Positions 51,973-60,380 of a DNA stretch of 64,000 nucleotides are shown in pieces; positions within the stretch are counted from its first letter, which is position 1; the number at the start of each line of letters is the position of its first letter. Made by a program: the position numbers and the translations under genes. Below the pieces are notes generated by a model. The model was not told where the DNA came from and ran no database searches. It saw nothing but the letters and a program-made list of their open reading frames with translations. The stretch spans positions 1 to 64,000 of the forward strand of contig CAMVOS010000008.1 of NCBI GenBank assembly GCA_947169185.1. Direction: 5' to 3'. The stretch comes from an uncultured Prevotella sp. (lineage in GTDB: Bacteria; Bacteroidota; Bacteroidia; Bacteroidales; Bacteroidaceae).

Positions 51973-52959
51973 TTAATAGTATTGCATGGTGCAGCAATGC
52001 AGCGAACCGTGCTGGCGGATGACGGCGCGACAGTCGATGCCAACGATTTCGCGGTCGGGGAAGGCTAGTCCGATGGTCTGCATGGCCTCTGCGTCCAGGT
52101 CGGGCTGATTGTAAGTCGGCACCAGGACGGCCCCGTTCACGACCAGATAGTTGGCGTAGGTAGCCGGCAGACGGTCATCGCCATCGAAGATGGGGCGGGG
52201 CAGTGGCAGCTTCAGCAGACGGTAGGGGCGGCCATCAAGCGTTCGCAGCTCATGCAGTTCCTGTTCCATGAGCGCCAGGTCGGGATGGTCGTCGTCGCCA
52301 TCGGTATATAATAAGGTGTCGTCGGGGCAGATGCGCACCAAGGTGTCGATGTGTCCGTCGGTATCGTCGCCAATGAGCGAGCCGTGCTGTAGCCAGACGA
52401 TGCGTTCGGCACCCAGCCACAGCTTCAGCCGGTCTTCTATCTGCTGCTTTGTCAGGGGCTGATTACGATGAGGAGCCATCAGACAACATTCCGTAGTGAA
52501 GATGGTGCCCTTGCCGTCGCTCTCTATTGAACCGCCTTCTAGCACGAAGTCCAAATGGTCTTCGTACTGGCCTCTGACCAGTCCTTGGTCGTAGAGTTGC
52601 TTGTTGATAGCATTGTCTAAAGCCGCCTCAAACTTCTCGCCCCAGCCGTTGAAGCAGAAGTCAAGGAGGTGGAGGGCTGAGTCCTCTTCCACCGTGATGA
52701 AGCCATGGTCGCGGGCCCAAGTATCGTTAGAAGTAAGAGGTAAGAGGTAAGAGGTAAGAGGTGAGAGAACGGATTGTAGGGCTTTTGGCGCAACAATCAA
52801 TAAATCTTCGCGCTTTTGGATCTCACGCGCCATCTCTTTGTAGACAGCCGTAATCTCGGGCAGTATCGGTGCCCAATCTGTATTCTCGTACGGCCACGTC
52901 AGCTGAACACAGCTCTGGTGCTCCCACTCGGCGGGCATGCGTCTATTTCGTTCTTTCAT
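51973..52959 (-). CDS. aguA: Agmatine deiminase
   Basis: 328 residues from ATG 52959 (alternative ATG 52938, MPAEWEHQS). Peptidylarginine-deiminase-like fold: NDTWARDHGFI, LDFVLEGGSIESDGKGT, GDDTDGHIDTLVR (catalytic His) and GSLHCCTMQY (catalytic Cys near the end). Turns agmatine into N-carbamoylputrescine plus ammonia. Around 87-99 a TAAGAGG heptamer repeat adds LSPLTSYLLPLTS in frame. The -7 box ends 5 nt before ATG 52959, so the message may be leaderless. Confidence 0.95.
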   Translation of the reverse strand: MKERNRRMPAEWEHQSCVQLTWPYENTDWAPILPEITAVYKEMAREIQKREDLLIVAPKALQSVLSPLTSYLLPLTSNDTWARDHGFITVEEDSALHLLDFCFNGWGEKFEAALDNAINKQLYDQGLVRGQYEDHLDFVLEGGSIESDGKGTIFTTECCLMAPHRNQPLTKQQIEDRLKLWLGAERIVWLQHGSLIGDDTDGHIDTLVRICPDDTLLYTDGDDDHPDLALMEQELHELRTLDGRPYRLLKLPLPRPIFDGDDRLPATYANYLVVNGAVLVPTYNQPDLDAEAMQTIGLAFPDREIVGIDCRAVIRQHGSLHCCTMQYY

Positions 52960-52964
52960 GCCTG

Positions 52965-52999
52965 CAAAGGTAGTGTAAATGGAGCAAAAAGCCAAATAA
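52965..52999 (-). promoter_or_regulatory. Promoter of aguA with TTATTTGGCTTTTT box
   Basis: On minus TTTG (52993-52996), 20 nt, TACCTTTG (52965-52972). The box TTATTTGGCTTTTT (52986-52999) is the same 14 nt as at aguB. Confidence 0.82.
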
Positions 53000-53022
53000 T
53001 TATTCTTAAAATGTGAAAAAGA

Positions 53023-53048
53023 AAGCCTGACATGAAGATGTCAGGCTT
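53023..53048 (-). terminator. Terminator of the protease operon
   Basis: On minus AAGCCTGACAT/ATGTCAGGCTT, 11 bp, loop of 4, followed by TCTTTTT. 22 of 26 nt match the hairpin at 58524-58549 that precedes the operon. Confidence 0.85.
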
Positions 53049-53060
53049 ACTTGAATATGA

Positions 53061-54725
53061 TTAGATGATGGGAATATCCGACATGTCGTCAAGGGGCAGA
53101 TTGAAGAAGAATGACGAGGTGCTCCATGCGCGGGGCGTAGCCTCGTTGATGAGCAGCCAGCGGCTCCATCCCACCAGCTTGTCGAAGGTCGTCAGCAGGT
53201 AGGTATCAGCAAAGGTGCTGCCCCATGTGTCCTTCTTCTCCAACTCAAAGTGGGCGAGGCTGCCGTCGCCGCTGTCATCGCCGCTACCACCCACGTATTT
53301 GTATTTCTCCCTGGTGCCGTCGGTGTAATAAACATCTGCTTTATCCAGGCCTATGGCCTTGCCGTATTCATCTTCAATGTAACTGTATAGTACATAGTTG
53401 CCCTTCACGGCAAGCATTACGCTGTAGTCCACCTGATAGTTGTGGTTGGTCAGGTATTTGGCATAGCGCTGATGGGCAATACAGCCGTTGAATGCCGTCT
53501 TGACGCGATTGTAGAGGTCTTGGTCGAAGACTTCGGGCAGTACTGTGAAGATGCTCTTCATGTATTTTGCCATATCGTATAAAGGCTCACTGTTATATAT
53601 CTTCACGGCATTGTTGGTGCACTCGTCGATGGCAGCGCGCTGCTCTGGCGTGCCATTCTGATAGGTATCCACCAAGCGGTCAGTAAACTCCTTCAGTACA
53701 GGAGCCAAGTCGTCAAGATTCTTGGTCTCAGTCAGAGTCAGGTCATAGTATGCGGGATTTTCTGGATACTGGGGATTGTAGAATGCTGCATCCCAGCTGT
53801 CCACTGTGGCGTCGACGAAGTTGGAGAGTGCCGTCTTGGTATCCTTACCCTCAGCAAAATTGTCGACAAGGCTTCCAAAGGCACCACCGTCACCCCACAT
53901 GATGTAGGTGGAGCTGGCAATATAGTCGGTCACGTCCTTGACATCATACATGAACTCCAGGTTGTTCATCAGACAGAGGTAGAGTACAATGCCATCCACG
54001 CGTACATCGGCACTCCTGACACCCCGAGCGAAACTCTTGGCCGAGAAACACTTGTCTTGTCCATTGACCTGATAACCGTCATCGAAAATCAGTCCGCGGC
54101 GCTGTGGACTGCTGGCTGCTTCAGCCGTATCATCACAGGGCAGATAGCCGCCACCGTGGTCGGCCAGCATGAGGATGTACTTTTTGGCGGGATAGGTCTT
54201 GGTAGCCCAGTTGATGAAGTTGGTCAGCGAGTCGGGGCAGGTGCAGTCGGCATTCGGCTGGCCGTAAGGCTCCATCTCATTGAATTGCTTGTACAGGGGC
54301 TTCTTGGCGTCAAGGGCGAAGCGATAGCTGGCACCGGCCTGAGGATGGCATAGGTAGAAGTAATTGACCGCATCATATTTTTCTAACTTCTCATCGCTTA
54401 CATTCTTAACCTCATAATCTGCCCATTCGACGATAGTATCATAGCTGTAGTATTCATAAACAGTCGGTTTGTACGATGCTTTGTACTGGGCCACGACGTT
54501 TACACGGTCGAAGTTCTTGGCTTGTGCCTGGTAGAAAGTGCGGAAATTCTGTAGGATAGCCGCGTCTACATTGTTGCCACCACAACCATACCAAAGGATG
54601 GTGGCCTCGGCCAGGTCATCCTGTACAGGATTCGGTGTGGGGTTGTCGTCAACTGAGCACGATGTCAGCACCGTCGTTGTCATCATCAGCGTTATGGCCG
54701 CTGTAGCCAATAATAATTTTCGCAT
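53061..54725 (-). CDS. Lipoprotein cysteine protease, clostripain (C11) family
   Basis: 554 residues. Signal peptide and lipobox VLTSC-SVDDNPTPNP. Caspase-like fold: His in LMLADHGGGYLP and Cys in IVLYLCLMNNLEF, the C11 catalytic pair. Clostripain-type enzymes cut after Arg or Lys and often self-activate; some Bacteroidales versions (fragipain) activate other toxins. Last gene of the five-gene operon regulated by the AraC protein. Shares its lipoprotein leader with the M13 peptidase next door. Confidence 0.9.
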   Translation of the reverse strand: MRKLLLATAAITLMMTTTVLTSCSVDDNPTPNPVQDDLAEATILWYGCGGNNVDAAILQNFRTFYQAQAKNFDRVNVVAQYKASYKPTVYEYYSYDTIVEWADYEVKNVSDEKLEKYDAVNYFYLCHPQAGASYRFALDAKKPLYKQFNEMEPYGQPNADCTCPDSLTNFINWATKTYPAKKYILMLADHGGGYLPCDDTAEAASSPQRRGLIFDDGYQVNGQDKCFSAKSFARGVRSADVRVDGIVLYLCLMNNLEFMYDVKDVTDYIASSTYIMWGDGGAFGSLVDNFAEGKDTKTALSNFVDATVDSWDAAFYNPQYPENPAYYDLTLTETKNLDDLAPVLKEFTDRLVDTYQNGTPEQRAAIDECTNNAVKIYNSEPLYDMAKYMKSIFTVLPEVFDQDLYNRVKTAFNGCIAHQRYAKYLTNHNYQVDYSVMLAVKGNYVLYSYIEDEYGKAIGLDKADVYYTDGTREKYKYVGGSGDDSGDGSLAHFELEKKDTWGSTFADTYLLTTFDKLVGWSRWLLINEATPRAWSTSSFFFNLPLDDMSDIPII

Positions 54726-54763
54726 ATTTCAGTATTTTTCTGGATGTGTTTGTTATTGTGAAA

Positions 54764-56677
54764 TTACCAAATTCTTACGCGGTCCTTTGGTGCACGATAG
54801 AGCTTGTCGCCGGCTTTCACGCCAAAGAGGTCGTACCAGGCATCAGTATTTGTGACCGTACCGTTGATGCGCTCTCTTGGCAATGAATGACCGTCTTTTA
54901 AATTAGCTGTTTCTATGCCTTCACCGGTGGTACGCAGGAGGGCATACTTAGCTGTATACTTGGATTGCCAGAGTTTTGCAAGTGCCAAGAAGTAGCGTTG
55001 ACGCTGGAGGTCGAACTGCTCGCCTTTGAAGCCGCTCTCGGTAAGATGACGCACATAAGTGTCGTAGGCCAGCAAGACGCCGCCCAGGTCGGCAATATTC
55101 TCGGCAACGGTATAAGCACCATCATTCTTAACGCCAGGTAATGCCCAAGGCATCACCTCAAAGTTGCTGTAGCAGTCGATAAGCTGCTGTGCACGATTCT
55201 GGAACTCTTGACGGTCGGCATCGCTGGCCCAGATGTCTTCTCGGTCGCCTATCTTGTTGAATTGTGCACCCTCGGTGTCGAATCCGTGGGTGATTTCGTG
55301 TCCGAATACCATTATGGTAGCATAGTTATGGGCGTCGTTCTGCTGCGGATTATAGAGGGGGGCCATCATCCAGGCAGGGAAGATGTTCATGGCATTAAGG
55401 TTCGCGGTATAGAAAGCGTTCGTGACAGTAAGGTCATAGCTGGTTATGAGTGAATGAAAACTTGCTCTTGGGGTCTCCATGCCTGCAATTTTCCTACATA
55501 AGGCCAGATTGGTGCGGCGCAGAGCCATGACGTCGTCGAGAAGTGTCTTCTCGTTGCTGATGTCAGCAAATCCTTCAGAGAACCATTCGTCAGGACTGCC
55601 GATGTTGAATGTCATGGCGTTGAGTTTCTCGATGGCCGATTGCTTAGAGGCTTCGCTCATCCATTCGTTGGCAGCAATGCGCTGACGGAAGGTCTGGCGC
55701 AACTGAGAGCAATAGTCCATTGTGCGTTGCTTCATTTCGGGCGTGATGTATGCATTGGTGAAAATGTACGACTTCTCGTACTTTAGCAAGCTATTCGCAC
55801 AGTTCTGAACCATCTGCATACGTGTCGCCGGACTAACCAATGCCATGTCTCTGGCAACTCCCGTAGCCATGACTTGTTTCAACTGGTCAAGATTAGATTG
55901 TAAACCAAGCATCCCTGCCAAGACATAATCCATACTTTCTGGTTTAATCGTGGCATCCGCGTCAATACTGTAGGCATCGTCGAGATTGAAGCCGAGCTCG
56001 GTAAAGATGGCAGTCAGCATCGGCCACTTGTCGTGGTCGTATGCGCGACGGGAACCAGCACCCCTTAGAGGATGAACGCAAGCCTGCAAGTCAGGATTGC
56101 TGAGCAATTGCCACTTCATGCTGTTCTTGTCAATCGTGTTGCTGATAGGAGCATAGTCACTACTATTCGGAAAAAACGATACGCCGATATGTCCGTTTTT
56201 TGAAAACAACGCAGCACCGAATGTCGTTGCATAGCCTTCGTTGATCAGTTCTCCCCAAAGTTTCCAAGCTTCTTCACAAGTTTTTACAGCCTCAATTCTC
56301 GCCAAGGCGGCGTTAATCTTGGTCATGATTTCGGCGGAGTCAGCTTTAGCAGCATCTGCCAACAGCTTTTCATAGTTCGGGAAGGGAAGTGCAGACATAC
56401 GCTCTCTTATCATGTCCGGAATCTCTTGGGCCATGATGCTCTTAAACGTGAACGATGACTCGTCAACCTCTGTGCTGTTCCAGTAACCGCCGTTACAATA
56501 CATAAAGAAGTCGTCACCTGGACGTATGCTTGTGTCCTTGTCGGTTTCGGGGACGTTCCACTGTCCATTATCCACTACTGGTGCGGGGTTGTCCTCAATG
56601 CTGATACACGATGTCAACACAGTCAGGTTCATGGCGCAGCAAAAGACGGCTGCGAGTACAGTCAGAATCTTCTTCAT
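54764..56677 (-). CDS. Lipoprotein M13 zinc metallopeptidase
   Basis: 637 residues. Signal peptide and lipobox VLTSC-ISIEDNPAPVVDNG. M13 (neprilysin/PepO) features: DFFMYCNGGYWNSTEVDES at the start, zinc motif FGHEITHGFDTEGAQFN (HExxH), third ligand and ENIADLGGVLLAYD, and the C-terminal YRAPKDRVRIW (usually C-x-x-W). Cleaves short peptides. Membrane-anchored on the periplasmic or outer surface. 38 nt before the C11 gene. Confidence 0.94.
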   Translation of the reverse strand: MKKILTVLAAVFCCAMNLTVLTSCISIEDNPAPVVDNGQWNVPETDKDTSIRPGDDFFMYCNGGYWNSTEVDESSFTFKSIMAQEIPDMIRERMSALPFPNYEKLLADAAKADSAEIMTKINAALARIEAVKTCEEAWKLWGELINEGYATTFGAALFSKNGHIGVSFFPNSSDYAPISNTIDKNSMKWQLLSNPDLQACVHPLRGAGSRRAYDHDKWPMLTAIFTELGFNLDDAYSIDADATIKPESMDYVLAGMLGLQSNLDQLKQVMATGVARDMALVSPATRMQMVQNCANSLLKYEKSYIFTNAYITPEMKQRTMDYCSQLRQTFRQRIAANEWMSEASKQSAIEKLNAMTFNIGSPDEWFSEGFADISNEKTLLDDVMALRRTNLALCRKIAGMETPRASFHSLITSYDLTVTNAFYTANLNAMNIFPAWMMAPLYNPQQNDAHNYATIMVFGHEITHGFDTEGAQFNKIGDREDIWASDADRQEFQNRAQQLIDCYSNFEVMPWALPGVKNDGAYTVAENIADLGGVLLAYDTYVRHLTESGFKGEQFDLQRQRYFLALAKLWQSKYTAKYALLRTTGEGIETANLKDGHSLPRERINGTVTNTDAWYDLFGVKAGDKLYRAPKDRVRIW

Positions 56678-56711
56678 TGTCTTACTTTTTTTAATAATGG
56701 TGTTTGATAGT

Positions 56712-57623
56712 TTATTTCTTGCTTTTCTTTGATTTCTTCATGTATTTATGGTATGCCTCCGCTAGTTGTTGGCGACGCTCGGGAGTGACAGTAATCATGC
56801 GCATGTTGGTTCCGTCCTGCGGCTTGATGCCTTCCTTGTTGAAGAAGAAGCTGTAGACCATGTCGCCATGAATGTCGTCATAGGTCTTGCCGTCCTCGCC
56901 CAGGAACAAGGTAGGCGCATCATCATCACCATCTGTCTTTCCCATCCATCCCAACAAGGGTCTTTCTACGTTCCAGCCGTCCTTGGCTATCATGACGTAG
57001 TTCTTGCCGTCCAAGGTCACCTCGATGAGCTTGTCGCCGAACGATTCCTTGTACTGGTTAACGATGTGTTCGTATAATATGGATGTCGTGACATCCGTAT
57101 GCTCTATGCCGGACATCTTGTTCTTGGTCACCCTGTCGCGGATATCCGTCATATACATCAGCGCCTTCGCCATATTTTCCTTTATCATGCTGTACAGCAT
57201 ACCCATAAAGGCTACAGAACACAAGTATTCGTCGCTAATCTCCACACCAACTTTATAGGCATGGAAGTATTCGTCGATGTAGAACAGGGCCTTGTCCAGG
57301 TCCTTCTTGTCAGAAGCTAACGTCATCAGCATCGTTAAGGCCTCGCGAAGCACGGAATCAGGGACCTCCTTGTTATAGTCGGTGGCCTGATGATAGATAC
57401 GTTCAAAGTATTTCTCAGACTGCGACTGGTTATACATGCCGCTGTCCTTATCGAGCAGGAAGTGGCCTGCATCAAGCTGGGCCTTCCAGTCCTTGGGGTT
57501 GTCGTCGGCAGCCTTTGTCAGACGGAAGAATTTCTGTGCCTTAGATTCGGGCTCTTCCGTTTGGGCATTCACATTCAGTGCAGCGATGCAGATAATGGCT
57601 GCTAACACAATAAACTTTCTCAT
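56712..57623 (-). CDS. Secreted protein of unknown function
   Basis: 303 residues with signal peptide (MRKFIVLAAIICIAALNVNAQ). The body is helical (KAQKFFRLTKAADDNPKDWKAQLDAGHFLLDKD, then TPR-like pairs), with a mixed domain after 200 (VTLDGKNYVMIAKDGWNVERP, MVYSFFFNKEGI) and a very basic end (KKSKKSKK). No family recognised. It is the third gene of the protease operon (52 nt after the lipoprotein, 34 nt before M13), so it may be a chaperone or adaptor for the proteases. Inference. Confidence 0.75.
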   Translation of the reverse strand: MRKFIVLAAIICIAALNVNAQTEEPESKAQKFFRLTKAADDNPKDWKAQLDAGHFLLDKDSGMYNQSQSEKYFERIYHQATDYNKEVPDSVLREALTMLMTLASDKKDLDKALFYIDEYFHAYKVGVEISDEYLCSVAFMGMLYSMIKENMAKALMYMTDIRDRVTKNKMSGIEHTDVTTSILYEHIVNQYKESFGDKLIEVTLDGKNYVMIAKDGWNVERPLLGWMGKTDGDDDAPTLFLGEDGKTYDDIHGDMVYSFFFNKEGIKPQDGTNMRMITVTPERRQQLAEAYHKYMKKSKKSKK

Positions 57624-57675
57624 ACGCGGATATCGTTTGGTGAAATGTGGACTTTACTTGGTATAGATGTGAATA

Positions 57676-58173
57676 TTACTTGGCATATTTGGCCTGATAT
57701 TCTTGCTCCAGCTGTGCTTTTAAAGCATTTGTCTTGCTGTTTGCACGTATCATTGTAATATTGCTAAGGCCTCTGGACCATACAAATTCCTCGTAGTCAT
57801 GGACTGTGACGAAACCTTCGATTTTAACTTCTGGGAATGTACATATTAACTGCAATTTGTCATAGGTAAAAGAACCATTGTTCTCTACTTTCTGAATGTT
57901 AGTGATGTCCTTGGTATTCAAAGTAGTACCATTAATTATGACTTGACTTAAAAAGCTTGAAAAACTTACGGTGTATATAACACAGTTAACAGAATTGCCA
58001 TTTAGAGTATAGAATTCAAACCGACCACCGTTATAATCACTCATCCATTCGCCATTGATGGTAAATTGCTTGTTGTTGCCACCATCATCACCATCACTGC
58101 CACAAGAAACGAGAGCTGTTGCCATTACACATCCGCACATCAGTACGAACATTGTCTTGAAAAATGTCTTCAT
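57676..58173 (-). CDS. Lipoprotein of unknown function, lipocalin-like
   Basis: 165 residues, lipobox TALVSC-GSDGDDGG. Strand-rich body with FTINGEWMSDYNGGRFEFYTL, a pattern seen in lipocalin-like Bacteroidota lipoproteins, and a helical end (TNALKAQLEQEYQAKYAK). AT content is higher than in its neighbours. Second gene of the protease operon. Confidence 0.75.
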   Translation of the reverse strand: MKTFFKTMFVLMCGCVMATALVSCGSDGDDGGNNKQFTINGEWMSDYNGGRFEFYTLNGNSVNCVIYTVSFSSFLSQVIINGTTLNTKDITNIQKVENNGSFTYDKLQLICTFPEVKIEGFVTVHDYEEFVWSRGLSNITMIRANSKTNALKAQLEQEYQAKYAK

Positions 58174-58214
58174 AATTGTTTGATTTTTTGTTGTTAATAT
58201 GAATGATTATAAGT

Positions 58215-58397
58215 TTATACGATTCCTGCTTTCCTCATTTTCTGACGCATCTCCTCGTTCTGCCGGATGAAGCGCTCGATGAAGACGTTTTGTTCGCCGA
58301 TACGCCAACGCTGATAAATAATGATAGCTATCAGCGCCAGCACCACAACAATCATGGTGGCGGCGAGGGCTACTGCGAAAACAAATGTTATATCCAT
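58215..58397 (-). CDS. Small single-pass membrane protein, 60 aa
   Basis: ATG 58397 (MDITFVFAVALAATMIVVVLALIAI) is downstream of the -7 box at 58422, so the longer ORF-track starts (58478, 58509) are untranscribed. One transmembrane helix, then RWRIGEQNVFIERFIRQNEEMRQKMRKAGIV, a basic coiled-coil tail in the cytoplasm. First gene of the protease operon and directly under the three phased sites. Could be a regulator-interacting anchor. No family recognised. Confidence 0.75.
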   Translation of the reverse strand: MDITFVFAVALAATMIVVVLALIAIIIYQRWRIGEQNVFIERFIRQNEEMRQKMRKAGIV

Positions 58398-58421
58398 ACG
58401 ATTGTTTGTTTGAATCGTTTG

Positions 58422-58429
58422 CAAAATTA
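58422..58429 (-). promoter_or_regulatory. -7 box of the protease operon
   Basis: On minus TAATTTTG, 24 nt before ATG 58397. A good -33 TTTG is lacking, as expected for an activator-dependent promoter. Confidence 0.7.
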
Positions 58430-58447
58430 GTCTGTTTGCTGGAAACA

Positions 58448-58521
58448 ATAGTCTCATGGTAGGAAAAAAGAGTCTCATTTCGTGAAAAACCGCATTCCGA
58501 TAGTCTCAAATCGAGAAAAAA
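58448..58521 (-). promoter_or_regulatory. Three phased operator-like sites (TTTTTTC-N5-WTGAGACTMT)
   Basis: On plus: ATAGTCTCAT-GGTAG-GAAAAAA (58448-58469), AGAGTCTCAT-TTCGT-GAAAAAC (58469-58490) and ATAGTCTCAA-ATCGA-GAAAAAA (58500-58521). The steps are 21 and 31 nt, i.e. two and three helical turns. They end 19 nt upstream of the -7 box, covering -33 and beyond. Bipartite 22-nt direct repeats are the usual target form for AraC-type activators; the AraC gene is immediately upstream. Confidence 0.7.
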
Positions 58522-58550
58522 GCAAGCCTGACATGAGACTGCCAGGCTTG
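58514..58550 (-). terminator. Terminator of the AraC-type regulator
   Basis: On minus CAAGCCTG/CAGGCTTG with CTTTTTTCTC after. It is nearly the same as the hairpin ending the protease operon and runs into the third operator site. Confidence 0.78.
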
Positions 58551-58575
58551 TTGTTATGATGAAATGGGCGATTTG

Positions 58576-60282
58576 CTATTTGTTGGCCACTTGTCGGTAA
58601 TCAGATGGCGACATGCCATAGGTATCGCTGAAAACGCGGAAGAAGGAACTGCGCGAGAAACCAGAGAGTTCAGCGATAAGCGTCACAGAGTTGGTTGTCG
58701 TTGACAGCAAATGTGCAGCATAGCGCAGCCTGTACTCGTTTAGGAAACTATTGACGCTCTTGCCATTGGTGCAGGCGCTGATGGCATCGGTGATGTAGTG
58801 CTCGTTGGTGCCAAGCAGTTGGGCTAGACGGCTGCGGTCGAGTTCCGAGTCGGTATAAATATGTTCTGGGGACTCCATGAACTCGCAGATGTGGCGGAAG
58901 AGCTGTTGTTCGGTAGTGAGCTGTTCCTCGGGTTCGGCCTTCAACTGCTCAATGGCCTGTTGCTGCTCTCGCTCGCGCTGTTTTATATCGTCCAGAAGTC
59001 GGCGGTTCTTCTCAAGGAGCACATTATTATATATATAGGAGCGCCAAAGCAGGTAGGCAATGAGCAGACAAATAAGGATGGCGGCAATGGCGATAACGCG
59101 ATAGACGGTAGTCTGGAACTCCGACTCCTCTAGTGCCAGTTCTTTTTTGTGTGTCTGGTAAATAACTGCCAGTTCGCTGGCATCGTTCTTCTTCTGCCAG
59201 ACAAGGGCGGAGTCGATGGCTGCGTTGATGCTGTCGGCAAGGACTAGTGCATCGACGTTACGACTAGCCTTACGGTAGGCTGAATAGCGTGGAGAAAGGC
59301 GTTCGGCAATGTTGTCGAAGGTCATCTGTGCACCATCGGTAGCCAGATAGGTGCTGTCAATCTGTTCGTACCAGTAAGCGGCCTCGTTGTAACGACCTAC
59401 CGCCATCAGGTATTCGGCGGCCTCGGAGTAGGCCCTCGGCTCGAAAAGACGGCTGCGGGGAACGGCAGCGTATGTGGTGGCAGCCTGGGCGGTTTGTCCC
59501 GATTCTTGTAGGTATAGTGCCCGCGTGAGGGCAATATGGCCTTTCCATTCCTCTATCAGTAGTGAGTCATCATGCTCTTGCTCAGCGAGGGCTATCCCCT
59601 CTGCGCAGCGGTCATTCCATGCCAACGCCCCTTCGAGGTCTCCTATTTCGTGGTGAATTGTGGATATCTTCATACAGATCCAAGCCAACCCCCATCCTTT
59701 TAGGCGCTCATTATTGACGTACTGTAGTTCTGCTTCGTAGGCTTTCTGGCCCGTAAGCTGCGCCTCGTCGAACTGTTGCAACTGTATTTGGCAGTCTGCC
59801 ATCAGCATCAGCAAGGCTGCTTCAGCCTTTTTAGGAAATGCCTTGTTGTCCTTAGCTTGAGGCAATAACTCAGTAATAACGCTCAGTGCACCTTCGGTAT
59901 CGCCTCGTCTGAAGCGCAGATATGCCCATCGGTAGCCTGCGTCGGTATAGCTGTCCCAGTCTTGCGATGGTTTGGGGGCATAGCCCTTATAGGCCTTCTT
60001 ATAGAAATGCTCTGCAATCCGCATCTGCCAGCCTTGGTCGTAGGCCAGTCCTCGCAGATGGTCGGCTTTCATTGTACATATAATCTGTGATTGCTCCATA
60101 CTGTCGATGATAGCCAATGTCCGCCTTAGGTCTTTTGCTTTGCGTGCTTCGTTATACTGCTGCCACGCAACATTTGCCTTTGCCTCGTTCATTGTGTCGT
60201 TGCGATTTGTGCAACCCACAATGGTCAGCATGGCGCAGACTATCCAGATAACAATATATTGGAGACTTCTCATTCGTGTCAT
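58576..60282 (-). CDS. Transmembrane TPR sensor with AraC-type DNA-binding domain
   Basis: 568 residues. Signal/lipobox-like start (VIWIVCAMLTIVGC), about ten TPR-like helical pairs to residue 370 in the periplasm, one transmembrane helix (VIAIAAILICLLIAYLLW, about 390), a Gln/Glu coiled coil, and an AraC HTH domain at 470-568 (LAQLLGTNEHYITDAI first HTH; VTLIAELSGFSRSSFFRVFSDTYGMSPSDYR second HTH). No kinase domain, so it is a one-component membrane regulator: an outside signal acts directly on DNA. It sits upstream of the phased sites and protease operon. Signal unknown. Confidence 0.9.
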   Translation of the reverse strand: MTRMRSLQYIVIWIVCAMLTIVGCTNRNDTMNEAKANVAWQQYNEARKAKDLRRTLAIIDSMEQSQIICTMKADHLRGLAYDQGWQMRIAEHFYKKAYKGYAPKPSQDWDSYTDAGYRWAYLRFRRGDTEGALSVITELLPQAKDNKAFPKKAEAALLMLMADCQIQLQQFDEAQLTGQKAYEAELQYVNNERLKGWGLAWICMKISTIHHEIGDLEGALAWNDRCAEGIALAEQEHDDSLLIEEWKGHIALTRALYLQESGQTAQAATTYAAVPRSRLFEPRAYSEAAEYLMAVGRYNEAAYWYEQIDSTYLATDGAQMTFDNIAERLSPRYSAYRKASRNVDALVLADSINAAIDSALVWQKKNDASELAVIYQTHKKELALEESEFQTTVYRVIAIAAILICLLIAYLLWRSYIYNNVLLEKNRRLLDDIKQREREQQQAIEQLKAEPEEQLTTEQQLFRHICEFMESPEHIYTDSELDRSRLAQLLGTNEHYITDAISACTNGKSVNSFLNEYRLRYAAHLLSTTTNSVTLIAELSGFSRSSFFRVFSDTYGMSPSDYRQVANK

Positions 60283-60309
60283 TCTTTTCTACTTAATAGA
60301 ATACGGCTG

Positions 60310-60370
60310 CAAAGGTACAAAAAAAAGTATGAAAAGCCATCTTGATTTTGAAGAATATTTTGTATCTTTG
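60310..60370. promoter_or_regulatory. Divergent promoters of the AraC regulator and the ABC-like pair
   Basis: TACCTTTG on minus (60310-60317), 28 nt before the regulator; TATCTTTG on plus (60363-60370), 11 nt before ATG 60381. Confidence 0.65.
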
Positions 60371-60380
60371 CAGACGATTT

